Assembly (NCBI GenBank): GCA_022605955.1
Contig: JAKCOZ010000005.1
Location: 30,170,950 to 30,234,949, forward strand
DNA: 64,000 nt
Reading direction: 5' to 3'
DNA from: Rallus limicola
Taxonomy: Eukaryota > Chordata > Aves > Gruiformes > Rallidae
Part shown: positions 61,291 through 64,000 of the stretch, piece by piece
Layout of the letters: each line of letters begins with the position of its first letter
Position numbering within the stretch: the first letter of the stretch is position 1
Translations under genes and position numbers: made by a program
Notes under the pieces: generated by a model
Seen by the model: the letters and a program-made list of their open reading frames with translations, nothing else
What the model was told of the DNA's origin: nothing
The model's database searches: none

Positions 61291-62481
61291 TTCACATTTC
61301 TAGTGCTGACTTTTTCACCAGTGCTGAACACCAGATCCCACGAGAACTTGTTTGAAGATGAAGGTTGTAAAAATGAGACTTAGAGTTACACCCATGAAGG
61401 ACATACCTAGGCAATTGCAGCCTTTAACTCTCATTGGAGTTCAGCATACACACAAGCTATGCAATATATTGAAATGGCTTCACAGAAGGCAGCATGCAAA
61501 CTGGGGCTCTATCTTGGATACTTTAGAGGCATTATGAGCCATACTGGATCTAGATATTTACATCCATGTGAGTTCCGGTCTGGTGTGAGGTGATTAGATT
61601 TGATCAATCCTTTATTAAATGAGGAAAGATGAACTGCAATGATCTATTATTAGCAATGATACATTCAGAGGTAGGCAACTTATTTTTAGATCCCAAATCT
61701 GCCTGCTTTGGAAGAATGCTTTGAAGACAGGTTTCTGTAACATGGACTAATTGTGAGGCACCTGAGCACTCTTAGATGAAGCCCCCTCAGTCATTCTCTT
61801 TTTGTCTTTTTTGCTTGTATATGGATATAAGTTCATACCTGAGTTTCCATGTTACTTGGAACACGTCTGATCACTAGATGATAGACTTAGACTCAGATTT
61901 TCTCTTCTTGGTCCAGTAATCACAAATCTATTGATTCACAATGAAACTTTGATCCAGAATGCCTTATAATCTCTGTGTGTGTTCTCTATGTGCAAAAAAG
62001 AGATGAGAGTGGGACGCTTAAATGCAGCTCTGGTTTTACAGGTTATTTTGTCTGCTAAATGAAAGTCCCAACCACACACTGAACAAAGCAGTACAACCAT
62101 ATTACCTTCAGAAATCTTGTCACTGGACTTGAACATTCCCTTTTCTGTCTGCATTTTGCAAATGTCCTTAACTATTACTTTAATTGTTGAGTTCCACTTT
62201 GAATCCAACATTTGTGTGCTTTTCTCAGATTAAGAGGATCAGGAAGAGATAAAAAATTCACAAACTACAAAAAAAAAAAAAAGATTGATTGGACTTTTGA
62301 ATTCTTTGTAATTTATTTGCTATTAGAGTAACCCTTTTAAACTTCACACAGCCTATCTTGTAAATATTGTTATAATTTTCAAGACTAGTCTGGGGCAAAA
62401 TAGCTATCAAGGAAGAAAACAATTTTAATTTCTCTGTATTAGCAAGTGATCATCTATGAAGAAAGCGCAATTTAACTTGGA

Positions 62482-62500
62482 TTTATTTTATTTTATTTTA
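62482..62500 (+). repeat. (TTTTA)n short repeat
   Basis: About four pentamer units, directly next to the palindrome at 62498-62511. Confidence 0.85.
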
Positions 62501-62511
62501 ATCATGATTAA
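62498..62511. promoter_or_regulatory. 14-bp perfect palindrome with TAAT-N4-ATTA core
   Basis: TTAATCATGATTAA is its own reverse complement and contains two TAAT half-sites four bases apart, a possible paired homeodomain site. In A+T-rich DNA chance is a real alternative. Confidence 0.4.
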
Positions 62512-64000
62512 GTTTCTGTAAGTATAATCCCCATAGTTTCTAATTGTTATCCAGCTGTTACCCAACAGTGCTGTCCATATAATCCTGAAAAGTGCTGGTA
62601 TTCTGTAGTAGTGTAAAAATTAAAGTGTACAGTATGGTTCCTCAAGTGTATCATGAGGAGCCATTCAGCTTTCCCTAACTACATGACATTAAACTTTAAT
62701 TTACATATTTATATCTGTAGATTCTAAAACACTTAGACTCTTCACTTTTTCTCAGGTTTCCAGCACCAATGCAATATCTTCTTGTCTTTCAGGATTTGAA
62801 TGATTTTACGTAGCTTTCAAAATTTACTGATTCCCTTAGCTACAGGCAAGCCACGGAGCATACTTGTGTGAGTATTTTCTGCCTTGCTGCTTTCTCTTCC
62901 ACAGTGGGCTAACTGTGAATCAAGAGCAAGACAGAATTCTTTATGACATTTTGTGCTTGATGGTTGATGTTATGCAACTCTCTCTCACCTAGGGAATGAT
63001 AGACTTCTTATATTCTTATTTTTGTGGTTCCCTGCTGTCAATGGCTGGGCAAGGCCATTGCAAAAAATTATCAGTAAGATCTTCTTATCCAGTCCTGATG
63101 CTCCTCCTTTATCATCAGGATATTGTTGGCTAGCATTTGGTTTTTTAGTGGCAAACTGATTAAGCTGTAGCTTAGTTAAATTTCATAAACCACAAACTGG
63201 CTGCAAGCCTGGAAACACTGAAACTTTTGCCTAATTGGAATCAATTGCTTCTCTATTTATACTGGATTACAATGTTATTGGCTCAATTTAGTTTGTGGGA
63301 AATAAATTGTTGACGGTTTGGCTGAGCAGCTGCAACAATGAAAAACTGGAAAAAAAAAGATGTGAAGATAACAGACACAGCCTGTTTAGCATTGCTAAAG
63401 CCATTGACATTATCATGGAGAAATGGCTTCAATCCAAGAGAAGCTCATTTGGACAAGATGGAAGAGAAGAATTGTGGAATGTTACTGAATGTTGCAGACT
63501 CAAAAGATATGTTTATACTGTCACATTGGCCCACTCCCTGTTTAATGCCAGGGTCCTAATCCACTATTGTTCATATTGCAAAGATGTTAATGTGCACTCA
63601 AACTTCATTCTGGGATGATCTAAATATTTCTCTTGCGGGGAAATCCTACCCATATGATCTCTTTAGCCATAAAGGATAGAGTTTCATGGTTTCTTAAACC
63701 CTTCAATATGCACTAAGAACATAAGGCATGATGGCTACCCTTAAAGAACTTCCTCTTATGACTTTGGAGTGATCTCATGATCTTTCTACATGTATTAAAC
63801 TCATATACCCATTCCCTGTATAATACTATAAGAATAAAACTCCAGCAGCCCCAGAACAGAAGTTTTAGCAGCTGACCGAAGCAGACAGATTGGCTTGTTC
63901 TTTCTCTTTCATCTCATCAGTACTCACTAGAACTCTCATTTCCTGCAGTCCAGCAGAGCTCTGCAGAAAAATGAGCACTAATGTCAATGCTCTGCCTTCT

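Larger units (their letters stand above)
61291..64000. other. Upstream intergenic DNA, no gene seen
   Basis: A plus-strand frame at 63295-63618 (107 codons) and another at 63338-63559 overlap it in a second frame. Neither resembles a family or has a promoter or splice framework. Otherwise only the short repeats and palindrome listed here. Confidence 0.55.

Noticed and set aside
63295..63618. 107-codon plus-strand frame and its 73-codon overlapping partner
   Set aside because: No family resemblance, no promoter or splice framework, and the two frames compete. Length alone is not enough in 64 kb.

Overview
This is a vertebrate nuclear window, almost certainly from a bird. Three things point there: CR1 LINE copies with the typical 3' end (tandem ATTCTATG-type octamers next to a conserved 'AAGGTCCCTT' block), bird-type ERVL-like LTRs, and A+T-rich intronic and intergenic DNA broken by one sharp CpG island. 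The LTR types suggest a non-galliform bird, but I cannot name the species.

The window holds one recognisable protein-coding exon: coding exon 1 of PRKD1 (protein kinase D1) on the minus strand, 29627-29815. It sits inside a CpG island of about 1.75 kb (28683-30450) that carries the promoter. Everything below 29626 is the start of PRKD1 intron 1, at least 29.6 kb long, and I could not find exon 2 in it. Everything above the promoter, about 30.25-64 kb, is upstream intergenic DNA with no convincing gene.

Intron 1 holds a shortened ERVL-like provirus with two LTRs (7154-10158), a related solo LTR (about 15511-15890) and three CR1 fragments (11764-12000, 13310-13655, 17400-18240). The last CR1 keeps a frameshifted piece of its reverse-transcriptase ORF. 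All five lie on the minus strand, the sense orientation of PRKD1. The upstream 34 kb is poor in recognisable repeats: one solo LTR (38301-38889), one 3'-end CR1 stub (54295-54398), and one weak ancient CR1-like stretch (about 34370-34830).

In mammals PRKD1 lies beside FOXG1, and long-range FOXG1 regulatory elements extend over this area. If synteny holds, the repeat-poor A+T-rich flank is more likely cis-regulatory DNA than gene-coding DNA. Candidate signals are three CTCF-like motifs in one orientation (40326, 50617, 54676), homeodomain-rich blocks near 61.1 and 62.5 kb, and a perfect short hairpin at 10837-10870. I saw no tRNA, rRNA, CRISPR array or bacterial-type system. Nearly all other open frames are short and show no family resemblance; I treat them as chance frames.
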